From NCBI RefSeq assembly GCF_003014595.1, contig NZ_PYGK01000001.1, positions 620,001 to 684,000 on the forward strand: a DNA stretch of 64,000 nt. The letters are read 5' to 3'. Shown here one piece after another: positions 54,682 through 64,000 of the stretch. Below the pieces are notes generated by a model. That model did no database searches and was not told where the DNA came from. It was given only the letters and a program-made list of their open reading frames with translations. Origin of the DNA: Chitinophaga ginsengisoli. Lineage in GTDB: Bacteria; Bacteroidota; Bacteroidia; Chitinophagales; Chitinophagaceae. The position numbers and the translations under genes are program-made. Each line of letters opens with the position of its first letter. The stretch's first letter is position 1.

Positions 54682-55224
54682 ATGGGCATAGATATAGTTT
54701 TCGCCATCCTGATGGTATTAGCCATATATAAAGGATACAGCAGGGGGCTTATCGTAGCCGTTTTCTCTTTTATTGCAGTCACCCTGGGACTCGCAGCCGC
54801 GTTGAAACTATCCACAGTGACAGCCCTGTATGCACAGGAACATTGGGGGATCCATACCCGTTGGTTACCGGTTTTATCTTTTATTGCGCTTTTCGTAGGA
54901 GTGGTGTTTGCTGTCAGGTTCGGAGCTACCCTTATCCAGAAGATGGTGGAAGTGGCAATGCTGGGCTGGTTAAACAAATTAGGTGGAATTATATTATATA
55001 GTGCTATCTTTATCACGGTATACAGCATCCTTTTGTGGATTGCTAATCAACTGTACTGGCTAAGCCCGGAACTCAAGATGCAGTCGGTAGTCTATCCCTA
55101 CATAGAACATCTCGGACCGGTGGTGATGAATTTGTGGGGCAAAATCGTTCCTGTTTTTAAGGATATGTTTGAAAATCTACAGTCATTTTTTGACAACGCA
55201 GCGAAGGAAATACAATCTACCTAG
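54682..55224 (+). CDS. CvpA family membrane protein
   Basis: A 180-residue inner-membrane protein with four hydrophobic helices. The start MGIDIVFAILMVLAIYKGYSRG and LIQKMVEVAMLGWLNKLGG fit the CvpA/colicin V production family, which supports envelope stability in other bacteria. The C-terminal 40 residues are soluble and helical. It follows yqeY by about 70 bases. Confidence 0.88.
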   Translation: MGIDIVFAILMVLAIYKGYSRGLIVAVFSFIAVTLGLAAALKLSTVTALYAQEHWGIHTRWLPVLSFIALFVGVVFAVRFGATLIQKMVEVAMLGWLNKLGGIILYSAIFITVYSILLWIANQLYWLSPELKMQSVVYPYIEHLGPVVMNLWGKIVPVFKDMFENLQSFFDNAAKEIQST

Positions 55225-55295
55225 CTCGCTTCAAAGATTATTTGAATTAATAAAAAGAATTATTTTAGCGCAAAATTGACTTTCAAGCTTTGGCA

Positions 55296-56060
55296 ATGGT
55301 TTACGAAATTAAAACACAGGGAAAGTTTAAATTCATTGAGGAAGGAGAGGGGGAGCCATTAGTACTGCTGCATGGTTTATTCGGTGCGATGAGCAACTTC
55401 TCTGGTTTGATTGATTATTTCCGTCACTATAACAAAGTGGTGGTTCCGATTTTACCTCTGTTTGATCTGAATATTCTGGATACGTCTGTAGCAGGACTGG
55501 CAAAATATGTACATAAGTTTATTGAGACGATGGGATATACCAACGTGCACCTGCTGGGAAACTCCCTGGGAGGACACGTGGGACTCGTATACCTGCTCAA
55601 ACATCCTGAAGCACCTGTTAAATCATTGATACTCACAGGTAGTTCCGGTTTGTTTGAAAATGGAATGGGAGAAACTTACCCTAAACGTGGAGACTATGAA
55701 TACATCCGTAAGAAAACGGAACTGACTTTCTATGATCCCACTATGGCTACCAAAGAACTGGTAGACGAAGTGTTCGATATTACCACCAACCGCCTCAAGG
55801 TGATCAAGATCATCACCCTGGCAAAATCCGCTATCCGCCACAACCTGGGCGAAGAACTGCGTGAGATTAAAATACCTACACTGCTCGTTTGGGGACTGAA
55901 CGATACTGTAACGCCACCAATGGTAGGCGAGGAGTTCAAGAAGCTCATACCCAACTCAGAGCTGTATTTCATCGACAAATGCGGCCATGCACCGATGATG
56001 GAGCAGCCCGAAGAATTCAACAAAATCCTGCATCCGTTTCTTGACAAGTTGAAAAAATAA
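55296..56060 (+). CDS. alpha/beta hydrolase
   Basis: Predicted 254 residues. LVLLHGLFGAMSNFSGL forms the oxyanion region, LLGNSLGGHVGL the nucleophile (Ser in GNSLGG), VWGLNDTVTPP the Asp and DKCGHAPMMEQPEEF the His. The pattern is like MhpC/BioH-type hydrolases. The substrate is unknown. A TTG two codons upstream was not used. A terminator follows. Confidence 0.88.
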   Translation: MVYEIKTQGKFKFIEEGEGEPLVLLHGLFGAMSNFSGLIDYFRHYNKVVVPILPLFDLNILDTSVAGLAKYVHKFIETMGYTNVHLLGNSLGGHVGLVYLLKHPEAPVKSLILTGSSGLFENGMGETYPKRGDYEYIRKKTELTFYDPTMATKELVDEVFDITTNRLKVIKIITLAKSAIRHNLGEELREIKIPTLLVWGLNDTVTPPMVGEEFKKLIPNSELYFIDKCGHAPMMEQPEEFNKILHPFLDKLKK

Positions 56061-56117
56061 TAAGTAAGCGGACAACTAATACTGATGCTATAAACCTTGG
56101 CGAATAAAGATTTTACG

Positions 56118-56149
56118 AGAGGCTGTTTCCTACAGGGAGCAGCCTCTTT
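56118..56149 (+). terminator. hydrolase gene terminator
   Basis: Arms AGAGGCTG and CAGCCTCT followed by TTCT. Confidence 0.65.
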
Positions 56150-56306
56150 CTATGAGAAAAAGATTCCCGGTCTCTCATGTAACAAACCATAATAAACCGG
56201 CGTTTCGTATATATAAACAGTGTACCCGCTTATCATAAATCTTTCGCATAAAGGTACTGTTCGCGATTCTTTTCTTATTATTGTATCATAATAGCGCAAT
56301 AACACA

Positions 56307-56969
56307 ATGCTGGCAAGAGATCTGATATCAACAGTTGTTCCTATTCTGCATCCGCTGGATCCAGGATCTAGGGCGTTGCGCCTGATGAATGAATATCATC
56401 TGACGCAACTGCCGCTGGTATTGGAAAACAAGTACCTGGCACTGGTAGAGGAAGATGATATACTGGACCTGGAAGACCCCGAAATAGCGCTGGAGAACAT
56501 GGAATACAACGGTCCTAAACCGGCTATTGCAGAGAATGCGCATTTCTTTGAAGCAATACGTCTCTTCCATGAAATGAAACTTGCCGTACTGCCTGTTATC
56601 AGCCAGGAAAAAGAATATATCGGTGTTCTCACCAAAGACAGCCTGCTGTCTGCGCTGGCACAATATAATGGTGTGAAGGAACATGGCGGTATACTGGCGC
56701 TGGACCTTGATCCGCGTGACTACAGCCTCAGTGAGATCGCCCGTATTGCAGAATCGAACGATGTAACACTGCTGAGCGTGAGTACTATCACAAACCCCGC
56801 GTCCGGCAGGCTGGAAGTACTCCTGAAAACAAACCGGCAGGAATTACATGGATTGTTAGCCACTTTCGAGCGCTTTAATTATAATATTAAATATACCATT
56901 ACTGAAGAGCAGGAAGAAGACTTGCTGAAGAAGAATTACGATCTGCTGATGAACTATATCAGCATGTAA
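56307..56969 (+). CDS. CBS domain protein
   Basis: A 220-residue soluble protein with a tandem CBS pair (about 1-125: ALRLMNEYHLTQLPLVLENKY and AIRLFHEMKLAVLPVISQEKEYIGVLTK) and an ACT-like tail (about 135-220: LDLDPRDYSLSEIARIAESND). CBS pairs bind adenosyl ligands and sense energy state. It comes ahead of the Omp85 and nadK genes, an order that may be conserved in the phylum, and nucleotide sensing would fit with NAD kinase. Confidence 0.88.
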   Translation: MLARDLISTVVPILHPLDPGSRALRLMNEYHLTQLPLVLENKYLALVEEDDILDLEDPEIALENMEYNGPKPAIAENAHFFEAIRLFHEMKLAVLPVISQEKEYIGVLTKDSLLSALAQYNGVKEHGGILALDLDPRDYSLSEIARIAESNDVTLLSVSTITNPASGRLEVLLKTNRQELHGLLATFERFNYNIKYTITEEQEEDLLKKNYDLLMNYISM

Positions 56970-57063
56970 TAATTGACGGAATCTTCATCTTCCCTATTTT
57001 GATCTGTCACATATTACCACTACTTTAACTTCCCGTAACCAACAACTGTTTCTGCTGTTTTTA

Positions 57064-58479
57064 ATGAAGCCTATCCGCTATTGGGTGTTATTTGTCCTAT
57101 GCCTGACTATCACACACTGCTGTGTGGCGCAGGAGTCTGCAACTGTCATAAGTTCGCCGGAAAATGCATATATGGTGATCCGCCAGGTGGCGGTGAAGGG
57201 GAATAAGAAAACCCGTACCAATGTCATCCTGCGTGAACTGGGTTTGGCGCCGGGAGATACGATCCGGCTCAGGCATCTATCCGTAGAACTGGAGGCCAGA
57301 CGCAAGCAACTGATAAATACCTCACTTTTCCTGAATGTACATGTGAACGTAATGAACTGGGAGGCCGATTACGCAGATATTGTGGTCACCGTATCGGAAC
57401 GCTGGTACACTTTTCCCATTCCTATCTTTGAACTGGCAGACAGGAACTTCAATCAGTGGTGGGTAGAGCAGAAGCGTAGCCTGAACCGGGTGAATGTGGG
57501 TGTCAGTCTGTATCAGAGTAATCTGACCGGCCGCAATGACGACGTGCGTGCAGAATTCCAGATTGGATATACCCAGCGGGTATCGCTGAACTATGATCTG
57601 CCCTATATAGATAAGTCTTTCCGGCATGGTATGGGACTGATCTTTTCCTATAGTCGTAATCGTGAAATCAATGATAGCACAGCCGGGAATAAACAGCATT
57701 TTTTCCGGAAGGATGAATTCCTGAGACAGGTCTATACGGCCGGGTTAAGCTACAGCTACCGCAAGGCAATCCATACCCGGCACCAGGTATTCCTGACTTA
57801 TACAGCAGAGAAGATAGGCGATTCCATTGCCATCCTGCATCCCGGATACCTGGGCGGCGGGCGGAAGGAGATAAGATACCTCAACCTGATGTACCGGTTG
57901 AGATATTCAAAGGCAGACAGCTGGACCTATCCCCTGAAAGGCGTATTGCTGCTGGCAGAGCTGGAGAAAATGGGAATTGGTCCGCTGAACGATATCGATC
58001 ATGTGCGGCTAAGGCTTAGAGTAGCCCGCTACTGGCCGCTTTTCCATAAGACATATGGTGTATTGGGACTCCGGGCGCAGACCAAGCTGCCGGCTGATCA
58101 GCCCTATCTGGATCAGAGAGCGATGGGATACCAGGAAGATTATCTCAGGGGATTGGAGTATTTTGTGGTAGACGGCACCAGCTTTCTCATCGTCAGGTCT
58201 ACTATGAAAAGGGAGGTCATGAATTTTAATGTGTATCTGCCCCTGGTGCCTGCCAAATTCAGTTCAGTGCCCTTTCGTGTCATGCTGAAAGTGTATACGG
58301 ATGCCGGTTATTCCTATAGTAAGCAATATGGGTACGGTATGCTGAACAACCGCTTTTTATATACGGGAGGACTGGGGCTGGACATTGCTTCTTTTTATGA
58401 TGCCTGTCTGCGCGTAGAATACAGTATAAATCAGTTAGGGCAAAAAGGGCTATTTTTACACACTAAACTGGACATGTAA
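57064..58479 (+). CDS. Omp85-family outer-membrane protein with one POTRA-like domain
   Basis: A 471-residue predicted outer-membrane protein. After a signal peptide (about 1-23), a single POTRA-like domain (about 38-115, IRQVAVKGNKKTRTNVILREL) precedes a barrel of 16 or so strands (about 140-471). BamA has five POTRA domains, so this is a short member, perhaps like patatin-associated or TamA-like barrels. The role is unknown; 35 bases lie between it and nadK. Confidence 0.82.
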   Translation: MKPIRYWVLFVLCLTITHCCVAQESATVISSPENAYMVIRQVAVKGNKKTRTNVILRELGLAPGDTIRLRHLSVELEARRKQLINTSLFLNVHVNVMNWEADYADIVVTVSERWYTFPIPIFELADRNFNQWWVEQKRSLNRVNVGVSLYQSNLTGRNDDVRAEFQIGYTQRVSLNYDLPYIDKSFRHGMGLIFSYSRNREINDSTAGNKQHFFRKDEFLRQVYTAGLSYSYRKAIHTRHQVFLTYTAEKIGDSIAILHPGYLGGGRKEIRYLNLMYRLRYSKADSWTYPLKGVLLLAELEKMGIGPLNDIDHVRLRLRVARYWPLFHKTYGVLGLRAQTKLPADQPYLDQRAMGYQEDYLRGLEYFVVDGTSFLIVRSTMKREVMNFNVYLPLVPAKFSSVPFRVMLKVYTDAGYSYSKQYGYGMLNNRFLYTGGLGLDIASFYDACLRVEYSINQLGQKGLFLHTKLDM

Positions 58480-58514
58480 TAGCTGCTTTACCTGCAGCGC
58501 TATTGAGAACGATT

Positions 58515-59402
58515 ATGCAAATTGCCATTTACAGCCGAGGATTTGTACCTGAAGACCTTCCTATCATTCAGTTATTGCTGGACGAGTTAGCACGGGAGGA
58601 AATGGAAGCCGTTATTTATCAACCTTTCTGCGAAGCGCTGCAACCGCATATCCGGTACAGCAAACCTCCAGCTACATTTTGTTGTGCGGAGGACCTGCAT
58701 GGACAGGCAGATATCCTGGTAAGCCTGGGAGGTGACGGTACCCTGCTGGACACCGTATGTTATGTGCGGGATACGAATGTACCAGTACTGGGCATCAATT
58801 TCGGAAGGCTGGGATTCCTGGCCAGCATCGGGAAGGACGCGATCAATGCTGTGGTGCAGACGTTAAAACAACGCACCTATGTGGTGGATAAACGTACTTT
58901 GCTGCACCTGGACTCCAATGTTGGGCTTTTCGGAGAAGTGCCTTATGCGCTCAATGACTTTACCATCCACAAAAAGGATACTTCCAACATGGTGAAGATC
59001 CATACTTACCTGAACGGGGAATTCCTGAATACTTACTGGGCAGATGGCCTGATAGTAGCTACACCCACCGGCTCTACGGGGTATTCCCTCAGCTGTGGCG
59101 GACCAGTCGTATTCCCGGATGCAGGTAGTTTTGTGATCACCCCTGTAGCACCTCATAACCTCAATGTAAGGCCTATCATCGTGCCCGACAATCATGTGAT
59201 CTCGTTCGAAGTGGAAGGCCGCAGTGACCAGTTCCTGTGTACCCTCGACTCCAGGATGGAAACAATTGATAATACGGTGCAGCTGGCAATCAAGAAAGAA
59301 GATTTCAAAATCAGCCTCTTACGTCTTGATGATAACAATTTTCTACATACCTTGCGGAACAAGTTACTCTGGGGTATCGATACGAGGAATAGATCAAAAT
59401 AA
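58515..59402 (+). CDS. nadK: NAD kinase
   Basis: Predicted 295 residues; phosphorylates NAD to NADP. The LGGDGT motif (71-76, with catalytic Asp74), GINFGRLGFLASI, and the glycine-rich VATPTGSTGYSLSCGGPVV are diagnostic. The ATG at 58515 was taken over a TTG four codons upstream. Confidence 0.96.
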   Translation: MQIAIYSRGFVPEDLPIIQLLLDELAREEMEAVIYQPFCEALQPHIRYSKPPATFCCAEDLHGQADILVSLGGDGTLLDTVCYVRDTNVPVLGINFGRLGFLASIGKDAINAVVQTLKQRTYVVDKRTLLHLDSNVGLFGEVPYALNDFTIHKKDTSNMVKIHTYLNGEFLNTYWADGLIVATPTGSTGYSLSCGGPVVFPDAGSFVITPVAPHNLNVRPIIVPDNHVISFEVEGRSDQFLCTLDSRMETIDNTVQLAIKKEDFKISLLRLDDNNFLHTLRNKLLWGIDTRNRSK

Positions 59403-59445
59403 TCATACTCAGATGATTGTTAATTAGCACATTAAGTTTTTTCAT

Positions 59446-59453
59446 TACATTTG
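59446..59453 (+). promoter_or_regulatory. -7 box upstream of the DUF6089 gene
   Basis: TACATTTG in a T-rich stretch, 74 bases before the start; TTG at 59417 is 26 bases away, longer than the usual spacer. Confidence 0.35.
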
Positions 59454-59527
59454 TTTGATTTATTTAATACCAAAAGCAGGGATAATCGCGTTTAAGGAAT
59501 TATCGTCGCGTTAAGCAGTACCGATCT

Positions 59528-60394
59528 ATGGGCAAACCTTACTTTTTTTTCAAGTGTTTCTTAAAGTCCGGCCTCGTAGCAGTGATATCCCTGTTCCTGA
59601 CGCCCGCCTTTGCACAGAATGAGCTGACATATACCGGGGAACTGGGTTTTTCAGTAGGCGCAGCTCATTATTTCGGCGATCTCAATACGAGGGGCGCTCT
59701 GAATGCTCCGAAGCCTTCAATTGGCGTCTATTACCGGAAGTACATGAACGATTATGTGGGCATGAGGGTCCATGGCCGTTTCATGCAACTGGGGTATTCT
59801 GATATTTACAATAAAAACGACTTTCAGCACAGAAGGAACCTGAGTTTTAATACCAACCTGTTTGAGCTGGGAGTACAGGGGGATTTCAACTTCTTCCGGT
59901 TTGAACCGGGCTCTCAATATTATCGTTTTACACCTTACTTCACGGGCGGAGGGTCTCTCTTCTACTTTAACCCTTACGCTTATCTGAACGGCCACAAATA
60001 CCGTTTACAACCGCTTCGTACAGAAGGACAGGGGAGTGCCATGTATCCGGACAGGAAGCCTTACAGCCTGACTTCTTTTGCCTTTATGCTGGGAGGTGGT
60101 TTTAAGTACAATCTGTCCCGCAAGGTGAACCTTGGCCTGGAAGTGCTGTACCGGTTTACACAGACGGACTACCTGGACGACGTGAGTACCACTTATGCTG
60201 GTACCGCGGTCTTTCCGCCTGATGCTCAGGGACATAATACGGTGGCCTACCTCTTACAGGACCGTTCTTATGCTACCGGCGACCGTATCGGGGTGGCGGG
60301 ACGTCAGCGGGGAAACAGCCGTGATAAAGACCAGTTTGTTACCGCAGAGTTAACTATCGCTATTTTATTTACCTCTTACAGATGTAAATTCTAG
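59528..60394 (+). CDS. DUF6089 outer-membrane beta-barrel protein
   Basis: A 288-residue protein with a signal peptide (about 1-29, ending AFAQ) and repeated amphipathic strands rich in aromatic residues, ending ILFTSYRCKF. ELGFSVGAAHYFGDLN and YRKYMNDYVGMRVHGRF are typical of the DUF6089 family, which in this phylum lies beside uppS and bamA, as here. The function is unknown, likely structural in the outer membrane. Confidence 0.88.
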   Translation: MGKPYFFFKCFLKSGLVAVISLFLTPAFAQNELTYTGELGFSVGAAHYFGDLNTRGALNAPKPSIGVYYRKYMNDYVGMRVHGRFMQLGYSDIYNKNDFQHRRNLSFNTNLFELGVQGDFNFFRFEPGSQYYRFTPYFTGGGSLFYFNPYAYLNGHKYRLQPLRTEGQGSAMYPDRKPYSLTSFAFMLGGGFKYNLSRKVNLGLEVLYRFTQTDYLDDVSTTYAGTAVFPPDAQGHNTVAYLLQDRSYATGDRIGVAGRQRGNSRDKDQFVTAELTIAILFTSYRCKF

Positions 60395-60567
60395 TTTCGC
60401 AGTCATGGACAGCCTGTTTGCAGTTTAATAAAGGCAATTTGCCTATTTTGTGAATTTTCTATAACAGGTTTTTGGCGTCAAACTGCGATCAGTAAAGGAT
60501 TTCGCTGTTAAAACTACGTTAAAACCCCCCATCCCCCTTGGCCGGGAAAGGCATAATTCTATTTTTG

Positions 60568-60575
60568 TATCTTTG
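60568..60575 (+). promoter_or_regulatory. -7 box upstream of uppS
   Basis: TATCTTTG, 49 bases before the uppS start. No TTG at standard spacing. Confidence 0.4.
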
Positions 60576-60624
60576 CAAACTTTACTAAAAATCTGTATCG
60601 ATATATAATCCGCCGGAGATACTC

Positions 60625-61386
60625 ATGAGTTTGAAGGATAAATTAGACTTGCAACGGTTACCACGACATATTGCCATCATTATGGATGGAAATGGCCGGT
60701 GGGCGAAAGAGCGTGGCCAGGACAGACTTTTCGGACACCATGAGGGCGTCGAAAGTGTCCGTAATATTACCGAGGCCTGTGCTGAATTAGGTATTGGGTA
60801 TCTTACCTTGTATGCTTTTTCTACAGAGAACTGGGATAGACCTGTTTACGAAGTGAACGGGATCATGGAATTACTCGTAAATACCATTCGCAATGAGGTA
60901 GCTACCCTCATGAAGAATAATATCAGGCTGCATGTGATCGGGGACATGAACATGCTGCCGGGTAACTGTAAGACAGAAATGGAGGAGGCAATGACCATGA
61001 CAGCCCAGAATACAGGGTTGAATCTTGTCATGGCGCTTAGTTACAGTGCCCGCTGGGAGATAGTGAATGCCGCAAAGAATATTGCGCAGGATGTAAAAGA
61101 CGGAAAACTTGCACCGGAGGCAGTTACCCCTGAAATGTGGCAGCAATATCTGTGTACTGCCGCACTGCCTGACCCGGAATTAATGATCAGGACCAGCGGA
61201 GAATGCAGGATCAGCAACTTCTTATTATACCAGCTGGCATATGCGGAGCTCTATTTTACGGACACCCGTTGGCCGGATTTCCGCAAAGAACATCTTTACG
61301 AAGCCATCCTAAATTATCAGAACAGAGAAAGGCGCTTTGGCAAAACAAGCGAACAAATACAGCAGAATGAAGAAATTATTTCCTAA
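60625..61386 (+). CDS. uppS: isoprenyl transferase (undecaprenyl diphosphate synthase)
   Basis: A 253-residue cis-prenyltransferase making the C55 lipid carrier for wall and O-antigen sugars. IAIIMDGNGRWAKERG with Asp21, FSTENWDRP, SYSARWEIVNA and the C-terminal IRTSGECRISNFLLYQ are intact. Its last 20 bases overlap the start of bamA in another frame, which ties carrier lipid and outer-membrane assembly genes together. Confidence 0.96.
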   Translation: MSLKDKLDLQRLPRHIAIIMDGNGRWAKERGQDRLFGHHEGVESVRNITEACAELGIGYLTLYAFSTENWDRPVYEVNGIMELLVNTIRNEVATLMKNNIRLHVIGDMNMLPGNCKTEMEEAMTMTAQNTGLNLVMALSYSARWEIVNAAKNIAQDVKDGKLAPEAVTPEMWQQYLCTAALPDPELMIRTSGECRISNFLLYQLAYAELYFTDTRWPDFRKEHLYEAILNYQNRERRFGKTSEQIQQNEEIIS

Positions 61387-64000
61387 GAGCCTACTGGCCA
61401 TAGTATTATGTTGCAGTGCCGGCATTCGTGTGTCCGCTCAAAATAAGGACACCATTGCTCCTGCTCCTGACCAGCAACCGGCGGCGGGATTAAGTTTACC
61501 ATTGGGAAATTCGCAACCACAGCCATATGAAATAGCTGACATCACCATCACCGGTACCCAATACCTGGATAAATCGCTACTGGTGTCTCTGTCTGGCCTG
61601 AACGTAGGTGACAAGATCGTCTATCCCGGTGGTGACCAGTTTGCAAAGGCCATCCAGGCGCTCTGGGGCCAGCGTTTGTTTGCTAACGTAGCCATTTATG
61701 TTACTAAAATAGAAGACGGAAAGATCTGGCTGGAAATAGACCTGCAGGAACGTCCCCGTCTGAATAACTTCGTCTTCAGAGGTGTTAAGAAATCCGAAAC
61801 AGAAGAGCTGATCAAAAAAGCTTCCCTGCGTAAAGGTTCCGTTGTAACTGAAAGCATGAAGCAGAATGCGATCGGCATCATCTCCAAACATTATGCTGAT
61901 AAAGGTTTCCGCACTGCTGTAGTGACCATTACCGAAAGAGTGGATACTTCACAGGTAAACGCTGCTGACCTGGTAATAACCGTGGTGAAAGGCGGTAAGG
62001 CAAAAGTGAACGATATCTTCATCATCGGTAATAATAATATTGATGATTCCAGAGTGAAGAAAAAGATGAAAGGTACAAAGGAACGTACCCGCTTTACCCT
62101 TTACCCTGATTCTGAACCGGTATGGAGTGATTCAAACGAAGTACAGGAGAATTACTGGAAAACCTTCGGCTTCCTGTATCCTTCCCGTACGCTGGATCAG
62201 TTAGATCCTTATTTCCGTTTCAAACTGTTCTCTTCTGCGAAATTCAATGAAGGAAAGTATACAGAAGACAAAGAGAAAGTAATTGCTTACTATAATACAC
62301 AAGGTTATCGTGATGCCGTGATGGTACGTGATACTACCTATACTTCCCATAATGGTGGTGTGAACGTGAGCATGGAGATCAATGAAGGTAAAAAATACTA
62401 CTTCGGTAACATTACCTGGAAAGGTAACTCCCGTTATAACGACTCCCTGCTGACCCGCGTACTGGGTATCAAGAAAGGGGATGTGTACAACCAGGAGATG
62501 CTGTCAAAACGTTTATTATCTTCCGAAGGTGGCGACATCGGTGGTATGTATATGGACTTCGGTTACCTGTTCTTCCGTGCTGACCCTGTGGAGATCGGTA
62601 TTCATGGTGATACCATCGACTACGAGATCAGGATCTCTGAAGGTCCGCAGGCGACTATCAAGGAAGTACGCATTGCAGGTAACGAAAAAACCAACGAGCA
62701 CGTAATTCGTCGTGAGCTGCGTACCCTGCCTGGTGAGAAGTTCAGTCGTACAGACCTGATCCGTTCCAACAGGGAGATCGCGAACCTCGGTTTCTTTAAC
62801 CCGGAAAAAATTGGTATGGACCCGGTGCCTAACATTCAGGATGGTACTGTGGACATTAACTATACCGTAGAAGAAAAAGCAAACGACCAGCTGGAACTGT
62901 CTGCTGGCTGGGGTGGTTATATCGGTCTGACTGGTACACTGGGTGTAACCTTTAACAACTTCTCCCTGCGTAACATTTTCAGGAAGGAAACATGGGATCC
63001 GTTACCAAGTGGTGATGGTCAGAAATTATCTGTGCGTGTGTCTTCCAATGGTAAAGCATACCGCTCTTACAACTTCTCTTTCACGGAACCATGGCTGGGT
63101 GGTAAAAAGCGTAACCAGTTCTCCGTTAGCTTCTATAGCAGCTATCAGAACCCGAACGCTTATTCAGCATATATATATGGTAGCACCCTTTCCAACAGTG
63201 CTTACTTTAAAGTATTGGGTGGATCCGTATCACTGGGTAAACAGCTGAAATGGCCGGATGACTATTTCACCCTGATCTACTCTTTGAACTATCAGCAGTA
63301 TAAGCTGAAGAACTATAACTACTTCAATATTCCTGGTTTCAACAACGGTACTTCCAACAACATCAACGTGAAGTTGACACTGGCCCGTTCATCTGTAAAC
63401 CAGCAGATCTATCCGAGCAGTGGTTCCAACTTTATGGTGTCCGGACAGTTCACACCTCCTTACTCCATATTCAATCCTTCAAGGGATTACAAACTGGAAG
63501 CTATCAGCAACCAGTTCAATTTCATCGAATACCAGAAATACCGCTTCAATGCAGAATGGTATGTGCCATTGAGCAGACCGAAAGGATCAGACAACAAGGT
63601 ATTTGTAATGAAGGTGGCAGCTAAATTCGGTTATATCGGCCGCTACGACAACCGTACCACCTTATCACCGTTCGGCCGCTTCGAGTTGGGTGGCGATGGT
63701 CTGAGTAACTTTGCTATCTATGACCGTGATATCATCTCCCAGAGAGGTTACCCGGTATATTATACATCCGATCCTAAGCAGAACCAGGAAAACGGTCAGC
63801 CAAGTGGTTATGAAGGTTTCACCGTTTTCAACAAGTATGTGATGGAGTTACGTTATCCGTTCAGTCTGAACCCAAGCTCTACGATCTTCGGTCTGGCGTT
63901 CCTGGAAGCGGCAAACGGTTACAGGGATGTGAAAGACTACAATCCGTTCAGGTTACGTCGTTCTGCCGGTCTGGGTATGCGTTTCTACCTGCCGATGTTT
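61367..64000 (+). CDS. bamA: outer membrane protein assembly factor BamA (partial, runs off the window)
   Basis: Open for 878 codons from the ATG at 61367 to the end of the window. A signal peptide (about 1-25, ending VSAQ) is followed by a Pro/Gln-rich linker and POTRA domains: PYEIADITITGTQYLD first, then NNFVFRGVKKSE, VNDIFIIGNNNIDD, and ATIKEVRIAGNEKTNEHVI later. The beta-barrel begins near residue 505 (LELSAGWGGYIG). BamA folds and inserts barrel proteins in the outer membrane. Start overlaps uppS by 20 bases. Only the last barrel strands are missing. Confidence 0.95.
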   Translation, partial: MKKLFPKSLLAIVLCCSAGIRVSAQNKDTIAPAPDQQPAAGLSLPLGNSQPQPYEIADITITGTQYLDKSLLVSLSGLNVGDKIVYPGGDQFAKAIQALWGQRLFANVAIYVTKIEDGKIWLEIDLQERPRLNNFVFRGVKKSETEELIKKASLRKGSVVTESMKQNAIGIISKHYADKGFRTAVVTITERVDTSQVNAADLVITVVKGGKAKVNDIFIIGNNNIDDSRVKKKMKGTKERTRFTLYPDSEPVWSDSNEVQENYWKTFGFLYPSRTLDQLDPYFRFKLFSSAKFNEGKYTEDKEKVIAYYNTQGYRDAVMVRDTTYTSHNGGVNVSMEINEGKKYYFGNITWKGNSRYNDSLLTRVLGIKKGDVYNQEMLSKRLLSSEGGDIGGMYMDFGYLFFRADPVEIGIHGDTIDYEIRISEGPQATIKEVRIAGNEKTNEHVIRRELRTLPGEKFSRTDLIRSNREIANLGFFNPEKIGMDPVPNIQDGTVDINYTVEEKANDQLELSAGWGGYIGLTGTLGVTFNNFSLRNIFRKETWDPLPSGDGQKLSVRVSSNGKAYRSYNFSFTEPWLGGKKRNQFSVSFYSSYQNPNAYSAYIYGSTLSNSAYFKVLGGSVSLGKQLKWPDDYFTLIYSLNYQQYKLKNYNYFNIPGFNNGTSNNINVKLTLARSSVNQQIYPSSGSNFMVSGQFTPPYSIFNPSRDYKLEAISNQFNFIEYQKYRFNAEWYVPLSRPKGSDNKVFVMKVAAKFGYIGRYDNRTTLSPFGRFELGGDGLSNFAIYDRDIISQRGYPVYYTSDPKQNQENGQPSGYEGFTVFNKYVMELRYPFSLNPSSTIFGLAFLEAANGYRDVKDYNPFRLRRSAGLGMRFYLPMF

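Overview
The window reads as a chromosomal segment of a member of the Bacteroidota, most likely a Chitinophaga-like genus of the Chitinophagaceae. This rests on lineage-typical families (GldC, IPExxxVDY, DUF4290, DUF5522, DUF6089, GH3-like proteins), two TonB-dependent receptors with N-terminal carboxypeptidase-like domains, a LytS/LytTR pair, a Rho factor with a long acidic insert, and many TAnnTTTG (-7) promoter boxes upstream of genes. No phage, insertion sequence or CRISPR array was seen. Most of the content is housekeeping, with small accessory patches.

Layout. 1-2.1 kb: end of an alpha/beta hydrolase, a 2OG-Fe(II) oxygenase and a solitary ExbD. 2.2-2.5 kb: a paired GC-rich palindromic repeat. 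2.6-6.2 kb: asnS and rho, divergent, with a possible structured RNA between them. 6.3-11 kb (minus strand): LytTR regulator and kinase, pterin dehydratase, IPExxxVDY protein, DUF5522 and trmB. 11.0-11.8 kb: non-coding block with a degenerate GC repeat, an 11-bp-period palindromic array and an unusual tRNA-like gene with a variable region of about 73 nt. 11.8-17.6 kb: Lrp/AsnC regulator, tryptophan 2,3-dioxygenase, DUF4290-murA-gmk (MurA carries Asp instead of the catalytic Cys) and a CNNM/CBS protein. 17.6-18.3 kb: AT-rich gap with a consensus promoter, a terminator-like hairpin and another GC repeat. 18.3-25.3 kb: tatC, rpiB, ECF sigma factor, pcrA, recX, omega-amidase and a YaeR-like VOC protein. 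25.4-34.1 kb: nagA, a GT39 transferase, thiL and an inositol monophosphatase (minus), GH3, LysE, an orphan 2-oxoacid:ferredoxin oxidoreductase beta subunit and an AhpD-like protein.

34.4-45 kb is the most accessory part. It holds a membrane TPR-HTH regulator, a MITE-like inverted repeat, a TonB receptor directly followed by a beta-propeller phytase lipoprotein, an AbiE-type toxin-antitoxin pair with a clear promoter and a perfect palindromic operator, and a siderophore-type TonB receptor. 45-64 kb returns to core functions: peptidoglycan amidase, acyl-CoA dehydrogenase, glycosyltransferases, OppC-like permease, GldC, YqeY, CvpA, CBS protein, a one-POTRA Omp85 protein, nadK, DUF6089, uppS and the start of bamA.

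Cell envelope work is the recurring theme: murA, uppS, bamA, tatC, amidase, nagA, three glycosyltransferases and the receptors. The most unusual candidates are the tRNA-like gene at 11474-11615, the neighbouring 11-bp array, and the AbiE module whose antitoxin has a nuclease-like N-terminus. All family assignments are by reading; no database search was possible.
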